13,304 bases of DNA from Campylobacterales bacterium (GTDB lineage Bacteria; Campylobacterota; Campylobacteria; Campylobacterales; JAADDG01): the NCBI GenBank assembly GCA_027009865.1, contig JALVCR010000090.1, forward strand, positions 1-13,304, given 5' to 3'. The translations under genes and the position numbers were made by a program. Numbering within the stretch: the first letter of the stretch is position 1; every line of letters starts with the position of its first letter. Below, piece after piece: positions 1 to 5,507 of this stretch. The notes under the pieces are model-generated. The model searched no databases, was not told the DNA's origin, and worked only from the letters and a program-made list of their open reading frames with translations.

Positions 1-96
1 TAGAGTCGATTTTACGAAGGGTTTTATCCTCTCGACAAACGAGTTTCCCGCCTCTATATCAACGCCTGAGTCTTTGTAGCTTATTTTACTGTTCAT
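1..96 (-). CDS. purM: Phosphoribosylformylglycinamidine cyclo-ligase (AIR synthetase), N-terminal part, cut by window edge
   Basis: Reading the minus strand from the ATG at 96-94 gives 32 uninterrupted codons to the window edge. The protein begins MNSKISYKDSGVDIEAGN and continues with FVERIKP, the typical PurM N-terminus (family pattern SYKDAGVDIDAGN...VERIKP). PurM closes the imidazole ring of 5-aminoimidazole ribonucleotide with ATP in cytoplasmic purine synthesis; the ATP-binding and C-terminal domains lie outside the window. The start lies 11 bases inside the end of the upstream membrane-protein gene, so translation is probably coupled; the GGGGAAAG just before the ATG is only a modest ribosome site. 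In C. jejuni, as I recall, purM also lies opposite coaE-dapF, which supports the call. Confidence 0.85.
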   Translation of the reverse strand, partial: MNSKISYKDSGVDIEAGNSFVERIKPFVKSTL

Positions 97-298
97 TCTT
101 TCCCCATTTGCAAGGAGGGAAAATCTTTCTAAAAAACCACAAAGAGGGGCAAAAATCTGTAAAAGCCCAAATTAGCATCATAATAATTACAAAAGTTTGC
201 AATATAACGAAAGCTTTGATATATCCTTGCGCCCATAAAAGCAGGATTAGTCCCAAGACAATTGCGGTAAGGATTCTTTGCATTCTCTCTGCGCACAT
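86..298 (-). CDS. Small DUF2892/YgaP-type inner-membrane protein
   Basis: This gene encodes 70 residues, nearly all hydrophobic up to about residue 50. Two membrane segments fit, about residues 8-24 and 28-47, the second followed by an aromatic stretch with CPSLWFF at 50-56 and a short basic tail. Two short hydrophobic helices with a Cys-Pro after the second are the pattern of the DUF2892 (YgaP-like transmembrane) family. Its role is not established; some members are fused to rhodanese domains, but none is fused here. The first ATG (298-296) has AGGAG seven bases upstream, better than the Met at codon 6. The end overlaps the purM start by 11 bases, so the two are probably one transcript. The product may act in the inner membrane; I cannot say on what. 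Confidence 0.6.
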   Translation of the reverse strand: MCAERMQRILTAIVLGLILLLWAQGYIKAFVILQTFVIIMMLIWAFTDFCPSLWFFRKIFPPCKWGKNEQ

Positions 299-364
299 TT
301 TTTGCTCCTTTTTTTGCTGTGTATTATTTTCTCAACGGAAAATTTTTTTATAAAACTTTTAAGT

Positions 365-390
365 GATTTTAACAAAGATATGTTAAAATC
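365..390. promoter_or_regulatory. Perfect 9-bp inverted repeat in the divergent purM-side/speE promoter region
   Basis: GATTTTAAC at 365-373 and GTTAAAATC at 382-390 are exact reverse complements separated by 8 bases. The repeat sits between the divergent genes at 298 (minus) and 422 (plus). The right arm contains TTAAAAT, which may be the -10 of the speE operon. A TATAAA at 347-352, read on the minus strand, may be the -10 of the opposite transcript. Two half-sites about 17 bases centre to centre resemble an operator for a dimeric regulator. The arms are AT-rich, so chance is possible. Confidence 0.4.
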
Positions 391-406
391 GTGCTAAAAA
401 CAGCAA

Positions 407-412
407 AGGGAG
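407..412 (+). promoter_or_regulatory. Ribosome binding site of speE
   Basis: AGGGAG ends nine bases before the ATG at 422 and fixes the start of speE, the first gene of the plus-strand operon. Confidence 0.6.
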
Positions 413-421
413 CTTTAAAAA

Positions 422-1267
422 ATGTGGTTTACCAAAGAGTATAAGGATTATTGGCTGCAAAGCCATAGAGTAACCGATCGTATTTTTAGCCAAGAGAGCA
501 ACGTTCAAAAAATTGAGGTTTACAGAAGCGAGCAGTTTGGAAATATCTTAGCGGTTGATGAGAAGCTTGTTTTAACTCAAAAGGATGATTTTATTCATCA
601 TGAAATGTTAGTTCACGTTCCAATGTGCACCCATAAAGAGCCAAAGAATGTTTTGGTGTTAGGAGGCGGAAACGGCGGATGCGTTCATGAGCTTTTGAAA
701 TATGATGATATCCAAATAGATGTAGTAGAGCCAGATCCAGAAGTAATGGAAGTGGCAAAAGAGTTTTTTATAGAGTATATAGACGCTTTTAATAACGAAA
801 ACGTAAATGTGGTTATAGATACCGTAGTTGATTTTGTAAAGAAGGCAGAAAGCTCTACATACGATGTTGTGATAGTGGATGCGATGGCTCCCGTTAGAAC
901 AAGAGAGGGAGAGATTTTTGAGGAGAGCTTTTTTAAAGAGGTTCATAGAATCCTAAAAGAGGATGGGCTTTGCGCCGCGCAGGCTGGAAGCTGGTGGCTT
1001 GAGATGGATCAAAACAGAAATGTTTTAAGAAATCTTGGAAAGCACTTCTTTATCGCTCTTCCTTACAGATATGAGATGTATCTGTATCCGGGATGTATTT
1101 TTACTTCCGCTATCGCTTCAAAAAAGTATCATCCAACGGCTGATATAGTTTTGCAAAGAGCCGATTTGCTTGACGGGCTGAAATATTACAACAGCGATGT
1201 GCATAAAGCGGCTTTCGCCCTTCCAAATTTTGTGGAAAAGAGCTTAAAAGAGGTATTGAAAAAGTAG
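422..1267 (+). CDS. speE: Spermidine synthase-like aminopropyltransferase, Helicobacter SpeE type
   Basis: The product is 281 residues. It has the spermidine synthase layout: an N-terminal beta domain, the gate-strand region DDFIHHEMLVHVP (55-67), and a Rossmann fold with GGGNGG (81-86) and the acidic ribose-binding loop VVEPD (101-105). The family transfers an aminopropyl group from decarboxylated S-adenosylmethionine to putrescine in the cytoplasm. The usual active-site signature D-S-[ST]-D-P reads DAMAP (153-157), keeping the first Asp but not the second, and the usual Q-G-E-S reads QAGS (187-190). H. pylori SpeE is known to have a distinct, diverged active site, so this is probably a lineage trait, but substrate choice is uncertain. 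No decarboxylase gene for either substrate is in the window. It is first in an operon and its stop abuts the coaE ATG. Confidence 0.85.
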   Translation: MWFTKEYKDYWLQSHRVTDRIFSQESNVQKIEVYRSEQFGNILAVDEKLVLTQKDDFIHHEMLVHVPMCTHKEPKNVLVLGGGNGGCVHELLKYDDIQIDVVEPDPEVMEVAKEFFIEYIDAFNNENVNVVIDTVVDFVKKAESSTYDVVIVDAMAPVRTREGEIFEESFFKEVHRILKEDGLCAAQAGSWWLEMDQNRNVLRNLGKHFFIALPYRYEMYLYPGCIFTSAIASKKYHPTADIVLQRADLLDGLKYYNSDVHKAAFALPNFVEKSLKEVLKK

Positions 1268-1876
1268 ATGGAGTTTAAAAACGCTATTTTGCTAACCGGG
1301 GGGATTGCTACCGGGAAAAGCAGTGTCTGCAATATCTTAAAACTGCACGGTTTTTCGATAATAGATGCGGACAAGATAGCTCATGAGGTTCTAAGAGAGA
1401 ATACAAAAGAGATAGAGAAGCTTTTTGGAAAAGAGTATTTAAAAGATGGAGAGGTTAATAGAAGAAAGCTTGGAGAGCTTATTTTCAGCGATAAAGAGAG
1501 CAAAGAAAAGCTTGAAAATCTTCTTCATCCCAAAATAGAAGAGAAGATAAAAAAGCAGGCTCTATATTTGGAGGGTTTTAAAGTTCCCTATATAGTGGAT
1601 ATTCCTCTCTTTTTTGAAACTGGGGAGAGATATAATATAAAGCCTGTTGTGGTGGTTTACGCCCCAAAGGAGCTTCAAATAGAGAGGCTTGTAAAAAGGG
1701 AAGGGTATGATTTATCTCACGCAAAAGATAGAGTCAGTTCTCAAATAGATATAGAAGAGAAGAAAAAGAGAGCCGATTTTGTGATAGATAACAGTAAAAA
1801 TTTAAAACATCTTCAAAAAGAGATAGATAGATTTTTGGATTTTTTAAGAGGAAAATATGCAGATCTCAAAATATGA
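1268..1876 (+). CDS. coaE: Dephospho-CoA kinase
   Basis: The product is 202 residues, normal for the family. It carries the P-loop GGIATGKS (11-18), the substrate segment DADKIAHEV (33-41), LLHPKI (85-90), the Walker-B-like DIPLFFETG (111-119), the lid region with KREGYDLSHAKDRV (143-156) and ADFVIDNS (169-176). CoaE phosphorylates the 3'-hydroxyl of dephospho-CoA with ATP, the last step of coenzyme A synthesis, in the cytoplasm. Its ATG follows the speE stop directly with no spacing, and the only upstream Shine-Dalgarno (GAGGT, 1250-1254) is 13 bases away, so translation probably depends on coupling. Its last 20 bases overlap dapF. H. pylori has the same speE-coaE pairing, as I recall. No odd residues were seen. 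Confidence 0.93.
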   Translation: MEFKNAILLTGGIATGKSSVCNILKLHGFSIIDADKIAHEVLRENTKEIEKLFGKEYLKDGEVNRRKLGELIFSDKESKEKLENLLHPKIEEKIKKQALYLEGFKVPYIVDIPLFFETGERYNIKPVVVVYAPKELQIERLVKREGYDLSHAKDRVSSQIDIEEKKKRADFVIDNSKNLKHLQKEIDRFLDFLRGKYADLKI

Positions 1877-2621
1877 CGCAAGCGGGAACGATTTTTTGAT
1901 TTTTCACTCTTTTGTAAAAAGAGATAGAGGGAATTTGGCTAAAAAGCTTTGCGATAGAAAGAGGGGAATAGGGGCTGACGGGATGATAGTGTTGGTTCCG
2001 CATGAAGAGTATGATTATGAGTGGGAGTTTTACAATAGTGACGGAAGCGTAGCAGAGATGTGCGGAAACGGCTCAAGAGCCGCCGCTCATTATGCGGTTT
2101 CTAACTCTTTAGCCCCTAAATCCCACTCTTTTTTAACCAAAGCCGGGGTGATAGATGCTAAAGTTAGCGGCAATTTTGTAAAGATAAAATTAACTAAGCC
2201 TAAAGTATTAAAAGAGAGCTTTTTAGAGGATGGATTTGTATGGCATTTTTATGATACCGGAGTTGCTCATCTTGTAACTTATGTTGATGATTTAGAACTT
2301 TTTGATAAAAATCTCTGCTCTAAACTTAGATATAAATATAATGCAAACGTAAATTTTGCCAAAGTGGAGAGTGGAAATCTTTATGTAAGAACTTATGAAA
2401 GAGGCGTAGAGGATGAGACTTTAGCTTGCGGAACGGGAATGGCCGCCTCTTTTTACGGAGCTTATCTGGAGGGCAAAGTTAAAAACAGCGTTAAAGTTTA
2501 TCCAAAAAGCAAAGAGGAGCTTTTCCTTGAGATAAAAGAGGGGTTTATCTATTTTGGAGGAGAGGTTCAAAACAGTTTTAATACCATAATAAGGCTTGAT
2601 AATGAATTTGACGCATCTTGA
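1857..2621 (+). CDS. dapF: Diaminopimelate epimerase
   Basis: DapF converts LL- to meso-diaminopimelate, used for peptidoglycan cross-links and as lysine precursor. The 254-residue product opens with KYDASGNDF (5-13) and has both catalytic cysteines of this cofactor-free racemase: Cys69 in EMCGNGSR (67-74) and Cys191 in LACGTGMAAS (189-198). TGVAHLV (134-140) matches the usual TGNPHLV region. It is about 20 residues shorter than the E. coli enzyme, mainly between the two cysteines, which I take as a lineage feature. The ATG lies 20 bases inside coaE with AGAGGA in front, and the end overlaps moaC by 20 bases, so it is translationally embedded in the operon. Confidence 0.93.
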   Translation: MQISKYDASGNDFLIFHSFVKRDRGNLAKKLCDRKRGIGADGMIVLVPHEEYDYEWEFYNSDGSVAEMCGNGSRAAAHYAVSNSLAPKSHSFLTKAGVIDAKVSGNFVKIKLTKPKVLKESFLEDGFVWHFYDTGVAHLVTYVDDLELFDKNLCSKLRYKYNANVNFAKVESGNLYVRTYERGVEDETLACGTGMAASFYGAYLEGKVKNSVKVYPKSKEELFLEIKEGFIYFGGEVQNSFNTIIRLDNEFDAS

Positions 2622-3087
2622 CGAAAACGATATGCCAAGGATGGTTGATGTATCTTTAAAAGAGGATACTACAAGAGTTGCCATTGCAAGCGGAAAGATT
2701 AAGATGAGTAAGGAAGCTTACACGGCTGTGATAGAGCATAAAGTAAAAAAGGGAAATGTAATTCAGACAGCTATCATAGCAGCCATAATGGGGGCTAAAA
2801 AGACAAGCGATTTAATTCCTATGTGCCATCCTTTAATGATTACCTCTGTAAAGTGCGATGTTGAAGAGCTGCCAAATCTTCCCGGTTTCAAACTGATTGT
2901 AAGAGCCAAGCTAAAGGGGAAAACCGGAGTTGAGATGGAAGCTTTAAACGGAGTTTGCATAGGGCTTTTGACAATTTATGATATGGTAAAGGCGATAGAT
3001 AAAGCAATGGAGATATTTGACGTAAGACTTGAAGAGAAGATGGGAGGGAAAAGTGGTCACTTTAAACGAGATTCCAAAGAGAGTTGA
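2602..3087 (+). CDS. moaC: Cyclic pyranopterin monophosphate synthase
   Basis: MoaC turns 3',8-cyclo-7,8-dihydro-GTP, made by MoaA, into cyclic pyranopterin monophosphate, the first stable intermediate of molybdenum cofactor synthesis. The 161-residue product shows MVDVS (14-18), KKGNV (49-53), DLIPMCHPLM (70-79), TGVEMEAL (108-115), LTIYDMVK (123-130) and GGKSG (148-152), all hallmark MoaC motifs. I chose the ATG at 2602 because AAGG sits seven bases before it and the protein then begins NLTHLDE, like other MoaC proteins; an in-frame TTG at 2596 would add two residues. The gene overlaps dapF by 20 bases and the next gene by 35. MoaA is not in the window. Molybdopterin is expected in a Campylobacterota member with nitrate reductase, formate dehydrogenase or similar enzymes (inference). 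Confidence 0.93.
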   Translation: MNLTHLDENDMPRMVDVSLKEDTTRVAIASGKIKMSKEAYTAVIEHKVKKGNVIQTAIIAAIMGAKKTSDLIPMCHPLMITSVKCDVEELPNLPGFKLIVRAKLKGKTGVEMEALNGVCIGLLTIYDMVKAIDKAMEIFDVRLEEKMGGKSGHFKRDSKES

Positions 3088-3322
3088 AATAGATTATCCT
3101 TGTAATTGGAGTTATAAAATTATCACGCAAAATGAAGAGGCTTGCAAAAAGAGAATTTCATCTTTGACGCAAAATAGGATATCTAAACTTAGAAAAAGCA
3201 AAAAAAGCAGCAAAGGAAAATATGTAAGCTTTAATCTTGAAATTTTGGTGCATAATGACGATGATAGAAAGATGCTGTTTGAAGAACTGAAAAAAATTAA
3301 AGACGTAAAGATGGTCTTATAA
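3053..3322 (+). CDS. DUF493 (YbeD/HP0495-like) protein
   Basis: The product is 89 residues from the GTG at 3053. It opens with VTLNEIPKRVEIDYPCNWSYKI and ends with a DVKMVL strand, with KGKYVSFNLEILVHN (54-68) between; this fits the DUF493/YbeD family, which has a small ferredoxin-like ACT-type alpha-beta fold. H. pylori HP0495 is a member of about the same size. Its function is unknown; an allosteric or regulatory binding role has been suggested for the fold. The GTG is preferred over an ATG at 3029 because GGGAGGG lies just upstream at good spacing and the shorter length fits the family. The gene begins 35 bases before the moaC stop and is followed after eight bases by the next gene, so it is part of the operon. 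It has no membrane or secretion signal. Confidence 0.75.
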   Translation: MVTLNEIPKRVEIDYPCNWSYKIITQNEEACKKRISSLTQNRISKLRKSKKSSKGKYVSFNLEILVHNDDDRKMLFEELKKIKDVKMVL

Positions 3323-3330
3323 GGAAAAGT

Positions 3331-4449
3331 ATGCAAAAAGAGATAGAAACGCAATTTATAGAGATTTTAGATGAAATTGACTCAAAACCGAATTTCCCTT
3401 CTCTTTTGAAAGAGAGAGTTTGCGAGATTTTAAAAAAAGAGAAACCTTCAGTAGATATTTTGAAAAATCTTATAAGAGAGCTTCAAAAAAGAGAGCTTGC
3501 TAACATAACTTCCATCTCCTCTTTGATATCGGCTTTCATAGAGGCGTTTTCTTTTGAGGATAAAAGAGAGCTTTATGAGCTTTTAAATCAAAAAGAGATG
3601 ATAGAGCAAAAAATCGAGGATAAAAAAAGAGAAGTTAAAAGAGAGATTTTAAAACTGCTTCACAGTGTGGAGGAGAATATCTCAGATGAGAGTGAAGATT
3701 TTAAAAAGCTTGTCGAATACTCCCTAAATAATGTAAAACTTCAAAGTCTGGAGCTTTTGGGAATTTTAAAAGAGACAACAATAGAGGCTATTTTGGGAGC
3801 GGTCGAAAAGGGTGGAGATATTGAGGGAAATGTAGAGGAGATTGTAAAAAATATAGTTTATGAAGCAATAAACGAGGGCAAACTTACAAAAGTTAGAGTC
3901 GCTTATATCTTAAGAACCGTTTTGGAAGCTACGATCGAGATAGCCGATGAAGACCAGGCTTTTGCAAAAGAGATTTTATACGGCGCTGTTTACGGCAGTA
4001 AAAAGGGTGTCTTTAGAGCGATATCGAAGGTAAAAAACGAATTGAAACTTATTCCAAATGAAGTTCAAAAAGAGATGGCCAATGAGCTTGAGAAAACCAA
4101 AGAAGAGATAGATAGAATAGATGAAGATTTTGTAAATATAGTAAGAGAAAGCTCTCTAAAATCTAAAGGAATTTCCAAAAATATTTTGGGAGACATTATT
4201 TTAAAACTTGACAGCGTATTGGAAAAACTGAAAAAGAGAAGTATCGAGACAACCGAAGCTCTCGCTCAAAAGATAAATGAGATTAAAAATGAGACGGTTT
4301 TTGAAAACGAAATTACCTCAAAAGCGGTTTTAGAAGCTAAGGAGCTATCAAAAGAGGCAAAGAAAGTTGGCAGATATCTTTTAGATATAACCAAGGGAAT
4401 ATTAAACGGGGCTATCAAGGGAGCCAAAGAGGCGATGAAAAAAGAGTAA
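3331..4449 (+). CDS. Unrecognised long alpha-helical protein with phasin-like repeats
   Basis: I do not recognise this 372-residue protein with confidence; it has some resemblance to DUF6781-type helical proteins. It appears almost wholly helical, with many Glu and Lys residues, no Trp, one Cys (31), and no signal peptide or clear membrane span. Residues 85-110 look like coiled coil. The middle and end contain a loosely repeated amphipathic unit rich in small residues: ETTIEAILGAVEKGGD (148-163), ATIEIADEDQAFA (200-212), ILYGAVYGSKKGVFRA (215-230) and ITKGILNGAIKGAKEA (353-368). Such Gly/Ala-spaced helices occur in phasins, apolipoprotein-like surface coats and membrane-curving proteins, so a role on a membrane or granule surface is conceivable but unproven. 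AAGGA lies five bases before the ATG and the gap from the previous gene is eight bases, so it is last in the speE operon. Confidence 0.7.
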   Translation: MQKEIETQFIEILDEIDSKPNFPSLLKERVCEILKKEKPSVDILKNLIRELQKRELANITSISSLISAFIEAFSFEDKRELYELLNQKEMIEQKIEDKKREVKREILKLLHSVEENISDESEDFKKLVEYSLNNVKLQSLELLGILKETTIEAILGAVEKGGDIEGNVEEIVKNIVYEAINEGKLTKVRVAYILRTVLEATIEIADEDQAFAKEILYGAVYGSKKGVFRAISKVKNELKLIPNEVQKEMANELEKTKEEIDRIDEDFVNIVRESSLKSKGISKNILGDIILKLDSVLEKLKKRSIETTEALAQKINEIKNETVFENEITSKAVLEAKELSKEAKKVGRYLLDITKGILNGAIKGAKEAMKKE

Positions 4450-4476
4450 AAATATGTTATCATTACTCAAAATATT

Positions 4477-4482
4477 TATACT
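4477..4482 (+). promoter_or_regulatory. Possible -10 element before the small coiled-coil membrane protein gene
   Basis: TATACT lies in the 50-base gap after the helical protein gene. If used, transcription would begin near 4490, only about ten bases before the ATG. No good -35 is visible, so read-through from the operon is equally possible. Confidence 0.25.
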
Positions 4483-4499
4483 TTTTCTTGGGATGGGTG

Positions 4500-4778
4500 A
4501 TGAGCGATAAAGAGAAACTTTTAAAAGAGTATGAAGAGGTTCAATTCTCAGAACAAAATCTCTCTCTTTCCACTCTTTTGATTACATTTTTACTGATTTT
4601 GCTTGGCTTGGCTCTTTTTGTTCCCAAAATTTATATAAAAAATGAAATATACTACATAAGCAGGGATATAAATAAACTCTATAGAGAATACTCCACTCAG
4701 CAAGAAGAAAACCGCTATTTAAAAAGGGAAATTGAGTATCTAAAATATAAAAGCGATATAGAAGATACTATCTTTTAA
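4500..4778 (+). CDS. Small single-pass membrane protein with C-terminal coiled coil
   Basis: The product is 92 residues from the ATG at 4500. An acidic and basic cytoplasmic start (1-20) is followed by one hydrophobic span (about 22-42, rich in Leu), then a charged heptad-like helix from about 45 to 85 (ISRDINKLYREY, then LKREIEYLKYK). This is the topology of FtsB, FtsL and DivIC, with a short inside tail, one span and an outside coiled coil, but no divisome signature is clear and many unrelated small proteins share it. The ATG was chosen over TTG at 4488 and GTG at 4497 because GGGA at 4490-4493 is best spaced for it. It follows the helical protein after 50 bases and may share its transcript. 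The function is unknown. Confidence 0.65.
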   Translation: MSDKEKLLKEYEEVQFSEQNLSLSTLLITFLLILLGLALFVPKIYIKNEIYYISRDINKLYREYSTQQEENRYLKREIEYLKYKSDIEDTIF

Positions 4779-4930
4779 AGTTTTTTATATTTTTCCCAAG
4801 CTTTTTTCAAAGCTTGCTCTTTTATCTTTTTTAAAGATTTTTTGCTTTTAACCGCTTTGTTATTATATTTACCCGCTAATGACTTGATTACGGAATTTTG
4901 TGATTTAAAGGTTTTAAATTTTTTTGGCAT
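4775..4930 (-). CDS. Possible 51-residue lysine-rich protein
   Basis: The minus strand has an open frame from ATG (4930-4928) to TAA (4777-4775), beginning MPKKFKTFKSQNSVIKSLAG and ending KKAWEKYKKL. About a third of residues are Lys; there is no membrane segment and no family I know. Supporting it are an AGGA seven bases before the ATG and a plausible upstream promoter. Against it, an A-rich strand easily gives Lys-rich open frames, and a terminator-like hairpin for the opposite gene lies within it. Its stop overlaps the end of the facing gene by four bases, giving tight convergent packing. If real, it would be a cytoplasmic nucleic-acid-binding-like peptide, judged by charge alone. Confidence 0.45.
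   Translation of the reverse strand: MPKKFKTFKSQNSVIKSLAGKYNNKAVKSKKSLKKIKEQALKKAWEKYKKL
4797..4838 (+). terminator. Terminator-like hairpins after the coiled-coil membrane protein gene
   Basis: CAAGCTTT (4797-4804) and AAAGCTTG (4809-4816) form a perfect 8-bp stem with a TTTC loop, starting 18 bases after the stop at 4778. A T-rich stretch follows on the plus strand, then a second AT-only hairpin, ATCTTT/AAAGAT (4824-4838), followed by six T. The first stem has few G-C pairs, so strength is uncertain. The site overlaps the possible 51-residue minus-strand ORF. Confidence 0.5.
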
Positions 4931-4974
4931 GAATTTATCCTATAATTGATGTTACACATTAGGTCAGCCTATAA

Positions 4975-5001
4975 ATTATATTTCTACTTAAAGTATATCA
5001 A
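4975..5001 (-). promoter_or_regulatory. Possible promoter for the 51-residue minus-strand ORF
   Basis: On the minus strand TTGATA (5001-4996) and TATAAT (4980-4975) lie 15 bases apart, slightly short of ideal. Transcription would begin near 4968, about 38 bases before the ATG at 4930. The rest of the 253-base gap between 4778 and 5032 shows nothing else I can name. Confidence 0.4.
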
Positions 5002-5023
5002 AATTATAGAATTTGTTTCTTTT

Positions 5024-5049
5024 AAAGCCCCTCAAAACGGAAGGGCTTT
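5024..5049 (-). terminator. Hairpin at the end of the PDZ protein gene
   Basis: AAAGCCC (5024-5030) and GGGCTTT (5043-5049) are exact reverse complements and the stem can extend with a one-base bulge. It overlaps the last codons and stop of the PDZ gene. Neither strand has a long T tract after it, so it may be a weak terminator or an RNA-stabilising 3' hairpin. Confidence 0.45.
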
Positions 5050-5421
5050 TATATTGTATAGATTTCCTTTTCTTTTTATTACTAAATTTACGATTTTGTT
5101 TTTATTATTTTTTAGAAAATTTTGAATACTTTCTATAGATGGGTTATAGATTTCGTTTAATTTTACTATTTTATCCCCCTCTTTTAAACCTATCTCTTTA
5201 GCAAAAGAGTTTTGCTGCATATTTTTTATAGTAACGATGCCATCTTCCATTTGAAAGTTTACTCCCCATGATTTTTGAGTCTCTTTTTTTATGCTCTCTT
5301 TTATAGAAGGGTAGTTTATTGGCATATTGCTTTTATGAGTTAGCAGTAACGCTCCTATAAAAACTGTTGCAGATGAGATAAAAAGAATTGGAAGAGTTAA
5401 GCTTTTTGATAGAATTTTCAT
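5032..5421 (-). CDS. Membrane-anchored PDZ domain protein
   Basis: The product is 129 residues. Residues 8-28 form one hydrophobic segment after a short basic start, so an uncleaved N-terminal anchor with the rest in the periplasm is likely. Residues about 48-127 read as a PDZ domain: a first strand VNFQMEDGIVTIKNM, then NSFAKEIGLKEGDKIVKLNEI (71-91), the pattern seen in HtrA/DegP, RseP and type II secretion PDZ domains, ending in a VIKRKGNLYNI strand pair. There is no protease domain, so it probably binds C-termini or exposed strands of other proteins rather than cutting them. AAGGA lies six bases before the ATG. It follows a YfaZ-type gene after 86 bases and may have its own promoter and a 5' hairpin, suggesting separate control. 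Confidence 0.75.
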   Translation of the reverse strand: MKILSKSLTLPILFISSATVFIGALLLTHKSNMPINYPSIKESIKKETQKSWGVNFQMEDGIVTIKNMQQNSFAKEIGLKEGDKIVKLNEIYNPSIESIQNFLKNNKNKIVNLVIKRKGNLYNIKALPF

Positions 5422-5464
5422 AGCCGATCCTTTTTTATTTTAGGTCTTTTATTAAGATCGGCTA
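5421..5464 (-). promoter_or_regulatory. Perfect 9-bp inverted repeat covering the PDZ gene start and Shine-Dalgarno
   Basis: TAGCCGATC (5421-5429) and GATCGGCTA (5456-5464) are exact reverse complements with 26 bases between. In the minus-strand transcript the second arm contains part of the Shine-Dalgarno AAGGA (5432-5428) and the A of the start codon. Folding would therefore hide the start site. It could be a translational switch such as an RNA thermometer or protein-binding stem, or as DNA an operator just downstream of the promoter. Confidence 0.5.
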
Positions 5465-5477
5465 AGTAAAAAATCTT

Positions 5478-5483
5478 TTTATA
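5478..5483 (-). promoter_or_regulatory. Possible -10 element of the PDZ gene
   Basis: TATAAA on the minus strand lies in the 86-base gap between the YfaZ-type gene and the PDZ gene. Transcription starting about seven bases downstream would place the inverted repeat of 5421-5464 at the very 5' end of the message. No clear -35 is seen, which is common in Campylobacterota. Confidence 0.35.
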
Positions 5484-5507
5484 AAAATAATCTCAGGTGA
5501 ATTTTTC

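Noticed and set aside
108..353. Plus-strand open frame opposite the DUF2892-type gene
   Set aside because: The minus-strand frame has the better ribosome site, fits a membrane family and is coupled to purM; the plus frame reads as low-complexity noise.
659..946. Minus-strand open frame within speE
   Set aside because: It is antisense to the conserved Rossmann-fold part of SpeE and has no ribosome site or family match.
2596..2601. TTG start extending moaC by two residues
   Set aside because: The ATG at 2602 has a properly spaced AAGG and matches the family N-terminus.
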